Shown here piece by piece: positions 45,213 to 53,896 of a DNA stretch of 64,000 nucleotides. The notes below the pieces were generated by a model, which was not told where the DNA came from, did no database searches, and saw only the letters and a program-made list of their open reading frames with translations. The DNA comes from Pseudomonas chlororaphis. Lineage in GTDB: Bacteria; Pseudomonadota; Gammaproteobacteria; Pseudomonadales; Pseudomonadaceae. Location of the stretch: assembly GCF_003731765.1 (NCBI RefSeq), contig NZ_MOAL01000009.1, forward strand, positions 160,707 through 224,706. The letters are read 5' to 3'. How positions within the stretch are numbered: position 1 is the stretch's first letter; each line of letters opens with the position of its first letter. The position numbers and the translations under genes are program-made.

Positions 45213-45253
45213 AGCGGGAAATTCGCCCTTGGCTAAGGGCTATTTTTCCCGCT
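45213..45253. repeat. Nested inverted repeat (strong hairpin)
   Basis: Outer arms AGCGGGAAA and TTTCCCGCT enclose an inner stem GCCCTT/AAGGGC with loop GGCT. It lies between two minus-strand genes, 48 nt upstream of the 44653-45165 gene. No T tract on either strand, so it is not a clear terminator. Confidence 0.6.
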
Positions 45254-45354
45254 GTTTGAGGGCCGTTGGGCGTCCTCCGCAGCGAAGGCTCTAGCCCGGG
45301 CCGACGCGTTTCTGCCAGGGCGTTACCGCCGTCGCGACAGACCGGCAGACGGCG

Positions 45355-46674
45355 CTATCGGCACCAGCTCTCTTGCAGCGCCGACTCTGTCGGCTCGGCC
45401 ATGCGTGAGCCGAAGTAGCCGGCACTCACCACGCCCACCGTGCCCATCACCGCGCAATAGATCACGCAAATCCAGGGGCTCCAGGGCATCAGGCCGATCA
45501 ACAGCAACGGCGTGGTGCTGGCCCACAGGGCGTAGGCAATGTTGTAAGTGAAGGAAATCCCGGAGACACGAATCCGCGCCGGGAACAGTCCGACCATCAC
45601 CGACGGCACCGCCCCAACCACCCCGCACCCCAAACCGGCCACGGCGTAGGCCAGGCCGACCCATTCCCCGCCGCTGATCAGGCTGCCGTACAGCAGGGCA
45701 ATGCCCACCGGCAGGAGCAGGCTGTAGAGCATCACCGTGCGCCAGGCGCCAATGCGGTCGACGATCAACCCGGCCAACACACAACCGATGTTCAGGAACA
45801 CGATGCCCAGGCTGCTCAAGGCAAAGGTGTGGCTGGCGGTCATGCCGAAGGTTTTCTGCATCATGGTCGGGGTGATGACCACGAACACCACCACCGCCGA
45901 GGTCAGGACACAAGTGAGGATCAGCGCCGGCAGCATGGCCAGGCGATGCTCCCGCAGCACGGTGCGCAAAGGCAGTTCGGTGGCCGCCTCGCGCTGGGCC
46001 TGCAAAGCCATGAACACCGGGGTTTCACTGAGCCAGCGGCGTAACCAGACACCGATCACGCCGAACAGCCCCCCCAGCAGGAAGGGGTAACGCCAGGCCT
46101 GGTCGAGGATTTCAGCGGGGGTAAAGGCCTGGGCCAGCAAGGTCGCGGTCAAGGCCCCGATCAGGTAGCCAAAGGTCAGCCCGGCCTGGAGGAAACCCAA
46201 GGCATAACCGCGATGCCCTGGCGGCGCGTGCTCGGCGACAAACACCCAGGCACTGGGCACCTCGCCGCCTACTGCGGCGCCTTGCAGCACCCGCAGCACC
46301 AGCAACAACAGCGGCGCGAAATAACCGATCTGCGCGTAGGTCGGCATGATGCCGATCAGCAGGCACGGCAGCGCCATCATCAAGATGCTCAGGCTGAAGA
46401 CCTTCTTGCGCCCCAGGCGATCAGCGAAGTGGGCCATGAGGATGCCGCCCAGGGGCCGCGCCAGGTAGCCGGTGACAAAGATCCCGAAGCTTTGCAGCAG
46501 GCGCAGCCACTCGGGCATTTCCGGCGGGAAGAACAGCTGGCTCAGGGTCAGGGCAAAGAACACGAAGATGATGAAATCGTAGATTTCCAGCGCGCCACCC
46601 AAGGCCGCAAGGCCCAGGGTTTTATAGTCGGACCGGGAAAACGGCGCCGGTCGCGTCTCTGGAGGCAAAGGCAT
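45355..46674 (-). CDS. MFS transporter, metabolite:proton symporter (ProP/MHS-like)
   Basis: A 439-aa 12-helix symporter of the metabolite:H+ symporter branch. It shows LGGALEIYDFIIFVFFAL in helix 1, HFADRLGRKKVFSLS in the 2-3 loop, and RVLQGAAVGGEVPSAWVFVAEH in helix 4-5, the branch's typical motif. ATG 46674 is chosen; a GTG three codons upstream is also open. It is divergent from the PanB-like gene and might move a substrate or product of it (inference). The usual family substrates are organic acids and osmolytes. Confidence 0.9.
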   Translation of the reverse strand: MPLPPETRPAPFSRSDYKTLGLAALGGALEIYDFIIFVFFALTLSQLFFPPEMPEWLRLLQSFGIFVTGYLARPLGGILMAHFADRLGRKKVFSLSILMMALPCLLIGIMPTYAQIGYFAPLLLLVLRVLQGAAVGGEVPSAWVFVAEHAPPGHRGYALGFLQAGLTFGYLIGALTATLLAQAFTPAEILDQAWRYPFLLGGLFGVIGVWLRRWLSETPVFMALQAQREAATELPLRTVLREHRLAMLPALILTCVLTSAVVVFVVITPTMMQKTFGMTASHTFALSSLGIVFLNIGCVLAGLIVDRIGAWRTVMLYSLLLPVGIALLYGSLISGGEWVGLAYAVAGLGCGVVGAVPSVMVGLFPARIRVSGISFTYNIAYALWASTTPLLLIGLMPWSPWICVIYCAVMGTVGVVSAGYFGSRMAEPTESALQESWCR

Positions 46675-46852
46675 AGCAGTCACTCTGTAGGGGGGACAGA
46701 AACCAAGGCGCCAATGGTCTACGCAAAAACAGCCAGGAACAACCCGAACCCGTAACTGGGTCTATTTTTAGCCAATTTCTGTGCATTGAATCCCTTTGGG
46801 CAGCAGCAATAATCGGCAACTTTCCAAACCGCAGCAGAACAGGAAAGCCGCC

Positions 46853-47680
46853 ATGAGCATCCATACCCGCACCCGCCGCCTGACCGTACCGCAACTGGTG
46901 GCGATGAAAGGCCGGCAGAAAATCGTCTCCCTGACCGCCTACACCAGCCACATGGCCCGGCTGATGGATCCGTTTGTCGACTTCGTGCTGATCGGCGACT
47001 CCACGGCCATGGTCGGCTACGGCCGCACCTCGACCCTGGACATGAGCCTTGAGGAAATCATCGCCCACAGCCGCGCCGTGGTCACCAGCACCCGCCTGGC
47101 CTGTGTGATCGCCGACATGCCATTTGGCAGTTACCAGGAGTCGCCGCAACAGGCTTACCGCAACTGCGCCCAGGTGCTGGCGCGGACCGGCTGCGACGCG
47201 GTCAAGCTTGAAGGCGGCAAGGCCCTGGCGCCGACCGTGGAGTTTCTGGTGCAACGGGGCATTCCGGTGATGGCCCACATCGGCCTGATGCCCCAGTACG
47301 TCAACGCCATGGGCGGGTTCAAGGCGCAAGGCATGAATGAAGCCACGGCCCGAGCGATTGAAGACGACGCCCGCGCCCACCTCGCCTCTGGCGCTTTCAG
47401 CCTGCTGCTGGAAGGGGTAGCGGAACCGGTGGCCCGGCGCATCAGCGAGTTCTCCGCCATGCCGACCATCGGCATCGGCGCTTCCCCGGCCTGCGACGGA
47501 CAGGTGCTGGTCACCGAGGACCTGCTGGGCCTGGGCGGCGAGCAGGTGCCGCGCTTCGTCAAGCAATACGCCGACGCAGCCGCGCTGATCAGTCAGGCCT
47601 GCGAGCGCTTCGCCGCCGAGGTGCGCGACGGGCAGTTTCCCGAGGCGCAGCACTGCTATGGCGTCGGGCAGGGTTCCTGA
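46853..47680 (+). CDS. PanB paralogue: ketopantoate hydroxymethyltransferase family
   Basis: A 275-aa TIM-barrel enzyme. PanB adds a hydroxymethyl group from methylene-THF to 2-oxoisovalerate. Retained family residues are IGDS (metal Asp), IADMPF (metal Asp), VKLEGG (Lys and metal Glu), AHIGLMPQ (His) and the catalytic Glu in LLLEGVA. Variations are TAYT where PanB usually has TAYD, and GRTSTL in place of GHDSTL. There is no panC beside it, so it is likely a second, possibly repurposed, copy. ATG 46853 is supported by AGGAAAG. Confidence 0.88.
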   Translation: MSIHTRTRRLTVPQLVAMKGRQKIVSLTAYTSHMARLMDPFVDFVLIGDSTAMVGYGRTSTLDMSLEEIIAHSRAVVTSTRLACVIADMPFGSYQESPQQAYRNCAQVLARTGCDAVKLEGGKALAPTVEFLVQRGIPVMAHIGLMPQYVNAMGGFKAQGMNEATARAIEDDARAHLASGAFSLLLEGVAEPVARRISEFSAMPTIGIGASPACDGQVLVTEDLLGLGGEQVPRFVKQYADAAALISQACERFAAEVRDGQFPEAQHCYGVGQGS

Positions 47681-49053
47681 TCGATCGCCTGGGCCAAGGC
47701 CTGGATGGCGCCCGGGATGTCCTGGCGCCAGTCGAGGGTGTAGCTCAGGCGCAGGTGATGCCGCCACAGGCCCTGCTGGCTGAACATTGCCCCGGGGGCG
47801 ATGACCAGGCCCTGGGCCAACAGGCGCTGGTACACCTGGCGCATCTCCACCGGGCGCTGGGCCTCGACCCATAAGGTCGCGCCACCGGCCGCCGGCTGTG
47901 CCTGCAATTGCTGACAGGCATGTTCCTGAAGCAGGCCCTGCATCTGGCCCATGCGTTCGCGCAACAGCACCCGCAGTTTCAGCAAATGCTGGTCGACTCG
48001 CCCGGAGCTGAACAGCCGGGCCACAGCCTGCTGGCGCAGCGGTGACAGGCGAAAGGCCCGTTCGAGGAACTGCCGGTGCAGGCGCTGGCCATGCCCACGG
48101 GTCAGCACGTAGCTGAACGGAGCCTCGGCGCCAATCCGCTTGTCGCAAGTGGCAAACACCAACAGCCGCTCGGGGTTGGCGTAGTCACGAAAACGCACGG
48201 GGGCCGGGCTGAAACAAAACTCGCCATAGCTGTCGTTTTCAAACAGCCAGATGCCTCGCTCGTCCAACCAACGGCACAGCTGTTGTTTGTCGGCGGCCGG
48301 CATCAGGCTGCCGTGGGGCACGCTAAAAGTCGATGACAGCACCGCCAGGCGCACCGGCTCACGTAGCAGGAGGTCCTGCAGTTGCTGTTGATCGAAACGC
48401 CCGGCGCTGTCGAGTGGCAGTTCGATGACCCGAATATTCGCGGCGCGCAGTTGGCGCAACACCGCCCAGGAACAGGGCGACTCCACCAGCGCCACGCTGC
48501 CCGTCAGCTCCAGGGCTTGCAGCGCCAGCTCCAGCAGGCTGCGCAGGTCCGGGCCCAGGTACACCTGTTCGGCCTGCCAATAGTCAGCGGTGGAGCGGGT
48601 ATAGCGCTCGGCCAACACCGCGCGCAGCTCGGGTTCGCCAAAGGGCTGGTACAGCGGCGCCTGGGAGCGTGGGTACTGCCGGGTCAGCTCGCGCTCGGTC
48701 ATCAGCAACGGGTTCTCCAGGGACAGCAGCATGGCCGGCGCATCGCTGCACAGCGCCAACATGCCGGGCTGGCGGGCCTGGGCGTAGACACTGTCGATCA
48801 GGCTCGGCCCATCCACCGGCAGTTGCGACGGCGCCAGCGGCACCCGGAAATAGCCCTGTTTGGGTCGGGACTGGATGCGCCCCTGGTCTTCAAGCAAGGC
48901 GTAGGCGTGCTTGATGGTCGAGATCGACACCTTCAGCCGCAGCGCCAGGGCCCGCAGCGAGGGCAGGCGCTGCTCGGCCTCGCTGGCATTGTCGATCCAC
49001 TCCATCAGGTAGCGGTAAACCGCCTGATAGGCGAAGGGGGTTTCACGGCTCAC
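47656..49053 (-). CDS. MocR/GntR-type PLP-dependent transcriptional regulator
   Basis: A 465-aa fusion of an N-terminal GntR winged helix (RLPSLRALALRLKVSISTIK, then HAYALLEDQGRIQSRPKQGY) and a C-terminal aminotransferase-fold domain. The PLP-lysine region reads FATCDKRIGAEAPFSYVL. The Lys and the following Tyr ten residues on are kept, but the usual Ser before Lys and Arg seven after it are missing. GTG 49053 is chosen, because upstream sequence overlaps the small HHH gene in another frame. Its 3' end overlaps the panB-like 3' end by 25 nt, convergently. Confidence 0.85.
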   Translation of the reverse strand: MSRETPFAYQAVYRYLMEWIDNASEAEQRLPSLRALALRLKVSISTIKHAYALLEDQGRIQSRPKQGYFRVPLAPSQLPVDGPSLIDSVYAQARQPGMLALCSDAPAMLLSLENPLLMTERELTRQYPRSQAPLYQPFGEPELRAVLAERYTRSTADYWQAEQVYLGPDLRSLLELALQALELTGSVALVESPCSWAVLRQLRAANIRVIELPLDSAGRFDQQQLQDLLLREPVRLAVLSSTFSVPHGSLMPAADKQQLCRWLDERGIWLFENDSYGEFCFSPAPVRFRDYANPERLLVFATCDKRIGAEAPFSYVLTRGHGQRLHRQFLERAFRLSPLRQQAVARLFSSGRVDQHLLKLRVLLRERMGQMQGLLQEHACQQLQAQPAAGGATLWVEAQRPVEMRQVYQRLLAQGLVIAPGAMFSQQGLWRHHLRLSYTLDWRQDIPGAIQALAQAIDQEPCPTP

Positions 49054-49057
49054 CGGT

Positions 49058-49291
49058 TCAGGTGTCCCTGGCCATGGCGATGGCGGCCTGGATCGCTGCG
49101 CGGGCCTGGGGGCTGTTTTTCCAGCAACTGGAGCCCACCAGGGCTGAGGCCTGGGTGACGATCTCCAGGGCGTCGGCCTCGGCCAATTGCGCCAGGGAGC
49201 GGATGCCCAGCTGTTCCAGGCGACCGACCACTGTCGGGCCGACACCCTTGACCTTGAGCAGTGCCTGGCGTTCTTCCGGGGAAAATGACAT
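49058..49291 (-). CDS. Small helix-hairpin-helix protein
   Basis: A 77-aa protein built of helix-hairpin-helix motifs: ALLKVKGVGPTVVGRLEQLG, then IRSLAQLAEADALEIVTQAS. This resembles the mitochondrial-type RNA polymerase/exonuclease HhH domains and the Pathogenicity-locus-like HhH family; it probably binds nucleic acid or protein. ATG 49291 is supported by AAGGA; longer starts exist. It ends 4 nt before the MocR start, so the two are probably one operon. Confidence 0.75.
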   Translation of the reverse strand: MSFSPEERQALLKVKGVGPTVVGRLEQLGIRSLAQLAEADALEIVTQASALVGSSCWKNSPQARAAIQAAIAMARDT

Positions 49292-49528
49292 TGGGGATGT
49301 TCCTTCGCAGTCCATGGCAATTGCGCATTCTGGCACAGCTTTCACCCCCACTCGCGCCGAGGCCCGCCGTTGACGATGTGTTTTTTCTCTCAAGGTTTTC
49401 AGAGCTTTCCCAAGGCATCTCCAGCTAGCTCCTAGCGTCTTTACGTCACCGTTGCGTCATATTCGATTGTTACCGTGCGACCGAAATATTTTGTAACGAA
49501 TTGTCGAAATGACGAGCAGGGAACCGTA

Positions 49529-51229
49529 ATGAGTGACGATAAAGAACACAGCGACACAGCCTCCTCCCCCGCCGACCAACCCACCGATACCAGCCGCCGC
49601 CGCTTCCTCGGCGGCGTAGCCGTGCTCGGCGTGGGCGCCACCTTGAGCGGCTGCGGCAACACCCGCGAGCCCCAGGGCCCGGCGCCGCAGCGCCAGCGTT
49701 CAGCAGCCGAGTTGGACCAGATCCTCGCGGAGCAAGTGAAAACCGTGGTGGTGATCTACGCCGAAAACCGCAGTTTCAATAACCTGTTCGCCGACTTCCC
49801 GGGGCTGGAGCAGCCCCTCAGCGCCCTCAAGCCCCAGGCCAGCCAGCAGCGGGACCGGGACGGCAGCCTGTTGCAGACGCTGCCGCCGGTGTGGGGCGGC
49901 ATCCTCCAGGTCGGCCCGCAAAGCCTGGATGGCGTGACGTACCCGGTGGGCACCCAGTTCCAGGAACACCTGCCCAACGCGCCCTTCGCCCTCAAGGGCC
50001 CTGGCGGCGAGGACTTGCCACTGGGGTTGGTGACCCGTGACCTATGGCACGTGTTCTATCAGAACCAGATGCAGATCAACGGCGGCAAGAATGACGGTTT
50101 CGTCGCCTGGGCCGATTCAGGGGCCCTGACCATGGGCCACTACTCACAAAGCCGTTACGCCTTGCGCCTGTGGGACGTGGCCCGGGAGTTCGTGCTTTGC
50201 GACAACTTCTTCCAGGGCGCCTTCGGTGGCTCCTTCCTCAACCACCAGTACCTGATCAGCGCGACCGTGCCGTTCTACCCGGACGCAACGAATTCGGTGG
50301 CCAAGTCGATGATCGCCACCCTGCAAAGCGATGATCCGAGCGACACGCGCCTCAAGCCACTGGACGGGTCGCCGGCCAGTGCCATGAGCGGCCCGCCGCA
50401 GTTCGGGCCCAGCGCCCTGACCCCGGACGGTTACGCGGTAAACACCATGGCCCCGCCCTATTGGCCGACCTGGATCCGCGACCCTGAGCGCCCGGACTAC
50501 GCCAAGGCCGACCTGCCCAGCGTGCTGGTGCCGCAAACCCACGAACACATCGGCGACAAGCTGTCGAAAAACAACGTCGACTGGGCCTGGTACGGCGGCG
50601 CCTGGCAAGCGACCCTCGAGCAGTTCAAGGAGTCGGCGGGCATTCCGAAGATCCCCAACTTCCAGTACCACCACCAACCGTTCAACTACTTCCTGCGCCA
50701 AGGCCCGGAGAACCCCGCCGAGCGCAGCCGGCGCCTGCGGGATGGCGGACTGGGCGACGAATCGAGCAGCAACCGGTTCTTTGCCGACGCCGAGGCCGGC
50801 AAGCTGCCCGCCGTGAGCTTCTACAAACCCCAGGGCAACCTCAACATGCACGCCGGCTACGCCGATGTGGCCGCCGGCGATCGCCACATCGTCCGGGCCC
50901 TGAAAGTGCTGCAGGAAAGCCCGCAATGGCCAAACATGGTAGTGGTGGTCACGGTGGACGAGAACGGTGGCTGGTGGGACCACGTGGCGCCGCCCAAGGG
51001 CGACCGCTGGGGCCCGGGCACGCGTATCCCGGCGCTGGTGGTGTCGCCGTTCGCCCGCAAGGGCACAGTGGATCACACGGTCTACGACACCGCCTCGATC
51101 CTGCGGTTGATCACCCGGGTGTTCAAGCTGGAGACCCTCGACGGCATCAAGCAGCGTGACCAGCAGATGATCACCCGCGGCCAGACGCCCATGGGTGACC
51201 TGACCAACGCCTTGCAATTCCAAAGTTGA
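49529..51229 (+). CDS. Tat-exported phosphoesterase (acid phosphatase/phospholipase C family)
   Basis: A 566-aa enzyme with a twin-arginine signal (SRRRFLGG, residues 23-30 or so) ending in a lipobox-like LSGC, so it is probably a Tat-exported lipoprotein. The phosphoesterase core starts with VVVIYAENRSFNNLFADFPG, where Glu and Asn are typical metal/active-site positions. The VTVDENGGWWDHVAPP motif lies near residue 475. This matches the AcpA-type acid phosphatase branch of the family rather than haemolytic PLC. ATG 49529 is preceded by CAGGGAA. Confidence 0.9.
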   Translation: MSDDKEHSDTASSPADQPTDTSRRRFLGGVAVLGVGATLSGCGNTREPQGPAPQRQRSAAELDQILAEQVKTVVVIYAENRSFNNLFADFPGLEQPLSALKPQASQQRDRDGSLLQTLPPVWGGILQVGPQSLDGVTYPVGTQFQEHLPNAPFALKGPGGEDLPLGLVTRDLWHVFYQNQMQINGGKNDGFVAWADSGALTMGHYSQSRYALRLWDVAREFVLCDNFFQGAFGGSFLNHQYLISATVPFYPDATNSVAKSMIATLQSDDPSDTRLKPLDGSPASAMSGPPQFGPSALTPDGYAVNTMAPPYWPTWIRDPERPDYAKADLPSVLVPQTHEHIGDKLSKNNVDWAWYGGAWQATLEQFKESAGIPKIPNFQYHHQPFNYFLRQGPENPAERSRRLRDGGLGDESSSNRFFADAEAGKLPAVSFYKPQGNLNMHAGYADVAAGDRHIVRALKVLQESPQWPNMVVVVTVDENGGWWDHVAPPKGDRWGPGTRIPALVVSPFARKGTVDHTVYDTASILRLITRVFKLETLDGIKQRDQQMITRGQTPMGDLTNALQFQS

Positions 51230-51381
51230 TACGGCGCCGCACCAGGGCGATGCGCACGGCGCGCATCGCCCTGGATGACGGTGTGGATATTTTTTTCAGC
51301 ACCCCGTTTTTTCCCCTCGGCTCTGTGCTTCAGTAAGGGTCGCCCTGTCTGTGAGGGGCCCACGCTGAAAAGGATCTGAGC

Positions 51382-52554
51382 ATGTTCAAACCCGCAGGCC
51401 TGTACCTCGCCCTGGCGGCCCTCTCCCTGAGTGCCACCGCCCACGCCGATGCCGACATCAAGCTGGGGGATACCCAGCGCGTCACCCGGCTTTTCGCCTA
51501 CCCCAACAACTGCAACGTGATCTGCTTCCGTAACTGGACACTGGAACAGACCGTTGAGCATTACCTGACCCAGAGTGTGCAGCGCGATGGCTACAGCGCC
51601 GCCAAGGTCAAGGTGGCCAGCGATAACGACCAACTGTACGCGCACATCAGCGGCGTACCCGCCGACTATGCAAAACCCTTGAGCGCCCTGCTCGACGCCG
51701 GCGACCTGGCCTATAACGGTGCCTACCGGCTCAACGCCGACGGCAAGTGGGCCTACAGTTGGTACCTGTTCCTGCCCCTGGGCATGGCCCTGGAAAACCG
51801 TAAGAGCGTCGAGTTGCTGCACTTCCCACCCGACTACTCGCTGACCCGTGCCCAGGATTACCTCGAATCGGCCACCACTGATCGCTGGGCCACCTTGCTG
51901 ACGGCCAACGGCATTGCCAGCGAGCAAACCCCGGCCTACCAGACCATCATCGACATCGCCCCGATTGCCGCACCGTCCAGTGCCGGCAAGGACCTGGAAG
52001 GGGTCTACGACTACTTCAAGGATTACCAGACCACCATGGTCAAGGAGGTCAGCCAGAATGCCCAAGGCGCAGCGCTGCCCATGGTGGCCTTCGGCGCACC
52101 GGTGCGGAACTGGATCAAGCAGCAATACGGCGTCACGGTGAACGTGCTGGGCCTGGGGCAGATCAGCCCGAGCGAAGGGCTCAAGGTGCCGGTGCTGGGT
52201 TCCAACCACCCGAGCTACATCTGGTACGCGGCGGACCCGGCGAACTACGACAACGACCAGGCCAAAGCCGATGCGGCGGGCTTGAAGGTGATGGGGCAAG
52301 ACTTGAGCGCCGCCTGTTGGCAAGCGGCCATGGGCAGCACACCGGGCAGCGACGCCGCGGCGCAACTGCAGCGCTGTACGCAAACCTGGCAAGTGACCCA
52401 GAAGGAAAAGACCTGCGAGCTGTTCTACACCTCGGTGCGCAACCTGACGCAGGAACAGGCCCAGGCGCAATGCACCAGCGCGCCGATCAAGACTCAACTG
52501 CAACAACTGAAAGCACCGGCACCGTCGCCTAGTACGGCGGTGCCGACACTCTAA
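51382..52554 (+). CDS. Secreted protein of unknown function
   Basis: A 390-aa precursor with a signal peptide ending THAD or so (LALAALSLSATAHADAD). The mature protein has a cysteine pair NNCNVICFRNW near the N-terminus, four more cysteines near the C-terminus, a middle YNGAYRLNADGKWAYSW region, and a Pro/Ala/Ser-rich tail. The family is not recognised. It follows the Tat phosphoesterase by 152 nt in the same direction, so the two may work together outside the inner membrane; this is only positional. Confidence 0.7.
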   Translation: MFKPAGLYLALAALSLSATAHADADIKLGDTQRVTRLFAYPNNCNVICFRNWTLEQTVEHYLTQSVQRDGYSAAKVKVASDNDQLYAHISGVPADYAKPLSALLDAGDLAYNGAYRLNADGKWAYSWYLFLPLGMALENRKSVELLHFPPDYSLTRAQDYLESATTDRWATLLTANGIASEQTPAYQTIIDIAPIAAPSSAGKDLEGVYDYFKDYQTTMVKEVSQNAQGAALPMVAFGAPVRNWIKQQYGVTVNVLGLGQISPSEGLKVPVLGSNHPSYIWYAADPANYDNDQAKADAAGLKVMGQDLSAACWQAAMGSTPGSDAAAQLQRCTQTWQVTQKEKTCELFYTSVRNLTQEQAQAQCTSAPIKTQLQQLKAPAPSPSTAVPTL

Positions 52555-52571
52555 AGGCGCACGCCGGCGCT

Positions 52572-52628
52572 CACCCGTGACCGGGTGGGTGCCGGTTGGC
52601 CGGCGATAGCCAGGCGGCTATCGCCGGC
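52572..52628. repeat. Two adjacent perfect hairpins between convergent genes
   Basis: First, CACCCG-TGAC-CGGGTG at 52572-52587. Second, a perfect 13-bp inverted repeat GCCGGCGATAGCC / GGCTATCGCCGGC with a 4-nt loop at 52599-52628. The second contains the CCGGCGATAGCC core common in fluorescens-group REP elements. The location between two stops suits transcript ends of both genes. Confidence 0.8.
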
Positions 52629-52637
52629 AGTTCGGAC

Positions 52638-53282
52638 CTAGGGCGCTCCGACCGGGCGCAGGCGGTACTGCGGCGGCAGTTGCTCAAAGCCGCTGATGGT
52701 CGCGTTCAGGCTCTTCCAGCGGCCATCCTTGATGCCGTAGATGCAACCGTGGATCGACAGGCTCTGCCCACGATGCCAGGCGTTCTGCACGATGCTGGTG
52801 TGGCCGACGTTGGCCACTTGCTGAATCACATTCAACTCGCAAAGACGGTCCACGCGCTCCTCTTCCGTGGGCAATTGCCCCAGGGCGTCGCGGTGCTCGT
52901 AATACAGATCGCGAATCGAGCGCAGCCAGCCGTCGATCAACCCCAGTTGACGGTCCTGCATGGAAGCGCGCACGCCGCCACAGCCATAGTGGCCGGTGAC
53001 CAGGATGTGTTTGACCTTGAGCACATCCACCGCGTACTGGATCACCGACAGGCAGTTGAGGTCGGTGTGCAGCACCACGTTGGCCACATTGCGGTGCACG
53101 AACAGATCGCCCGGCAACATGCCAACGATCTCGTTGGCCGGCACCCGCGCGTCCGAACAGCCAATCCACAGGTATTCCGGGGTCTGCTGGCGGGCCAGCT
53201 TGGAGAAGAAGTCCGGGTCTTCCTGTTTGATCGCTTCGGCCCAACGCTCGTTGTTATCAATCAGATCTTGTAGTTCGTTCAT
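52638..53282 (-). CDS. can: Beta-class carbonic anhydrase
   Basis: Interconverts CO2 and bicarbonate. The 214-aa protein has the zinc and catalytic residues of E. coli Can at the same numbers: Cys42 and Asp44 in GCSDARVPANE, and His98 and Cys101 in TGHYGCGG. ATG 53282 is preferred over a start five codons upstream. From memory it corresponds to P. aeruginosa PA4676 (psCA3), in line with the gene order here. Confidence 0.96.
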   Translation of the reverse strand: MNELQDLIDNNERWAEAIKQEDPDFFSKLARQQTPEYLWIGCSDARVPANEIVGMLPGDLFVHRNVANVVLHTDLNCLSVIQYAVDVLKVKHILVTGHYGCGGVRASMQDRQLGLIDGWLRSIRDLYYEHRDALGQLPTEEERVDRLCELNVIQQVANVGHTSIVQNAWHRGQSLSIHGCIYGIKDGRWKSLNATISGFEQLPPQYRLRPVGAP

Positions 53283-53435
53283 GCTGTGAGGCCTCAAGAA
53301 TGATGCGCTGCTTTGACAGACGACCGCCTGTCGAGGTCACGCGTTGTTCTGCAGATACCGGCCATCCCTTGCAGTGGAATCTTGAGCGGCGTCCCGGGTC
53401 CACCTCTTAAGTCCCTAAAAGTATGAGTAACCGCC

Positions 53436-53768
53436 ATGACCGAATCACGACGTCCCTACGGGGCTCCCCAACCCGAGCCCATCGACGATAACGAAGACCG
53501 CATGGGCTCCATGGAGGAGCTGCATTTCGATGACGATGAACCCGCCGTCGGCAGTGGTGCCGGCGTCACCAGCGACGGATCCACGGACGACGACCTGAGC
53601 CCCGAAACCCTGATCCATGAAGACGGCGCCCGCTCCGCCCGGGAAGCCGGCGGCGATAAACCGGCAGACTGGGATTTGAGTATTGTCGATGGCGCGGACA
53701 TTGGTGGCGGCGCCGGCCTGGATGAAGCCGAACTGGCCCGCCGCGACCCACTGGACGGCAAACCCTGA
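53436..53768 (+). CDS. Small acidic protein of unknown function
   Basis: A 110-aa, strongly acidic and probably disordered protein (DDNEDRMGSMEELHFDDDEP, and many Gly/Asp/Ser after it), ending LARRDPLDGKP. No membrane helix or signal peptide. The frame has normal codon use and stands alone, divergent from can. Similar proteins occur in other Pseudomonas as I recall, but no function is known to me. Confidence 0.7.
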   Translation: MTESRRPYGAPQPEPIDDNEDRMGSMEELHFDDDEPAVGSGAGVTSDGSTDDDLSPETLIHEDGARSAREAGGDKPADWDLSIVDGADIGGGAGLDEAELARRDPLDGKP

Positions 53769-53816
53769 GGCCCTTGCCGGCGATTGGGCCTTGAGCCTTG
53801 CACCGTTGTCGGTGAC

Positions 53817-53880
53817 GCCATCGCTGGCAAGCCCGCTCCTACGACCGCCTCTATGTGGGAGCTGGCTTGCCGGCGATCAG
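53817..53880. repeat. REP-type palindromic element
   Basis: Two oppositely oriented copies of the fluorescens-group REP core: GCCATCGCTGGCAAGCCCGC at 53817-53836, then GTGGGAGCTGGCTTGCCGGC at 53855-53874. They could form a hairpin of about 20 bp with mismatches. A further degenerate copy (CCTTGCCGGCGATTGGGCC) lies at about 53772-53790. Confidence 0.85.
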
Positions 53881-53896
53881 GCCCTCGAGCCGGCTA

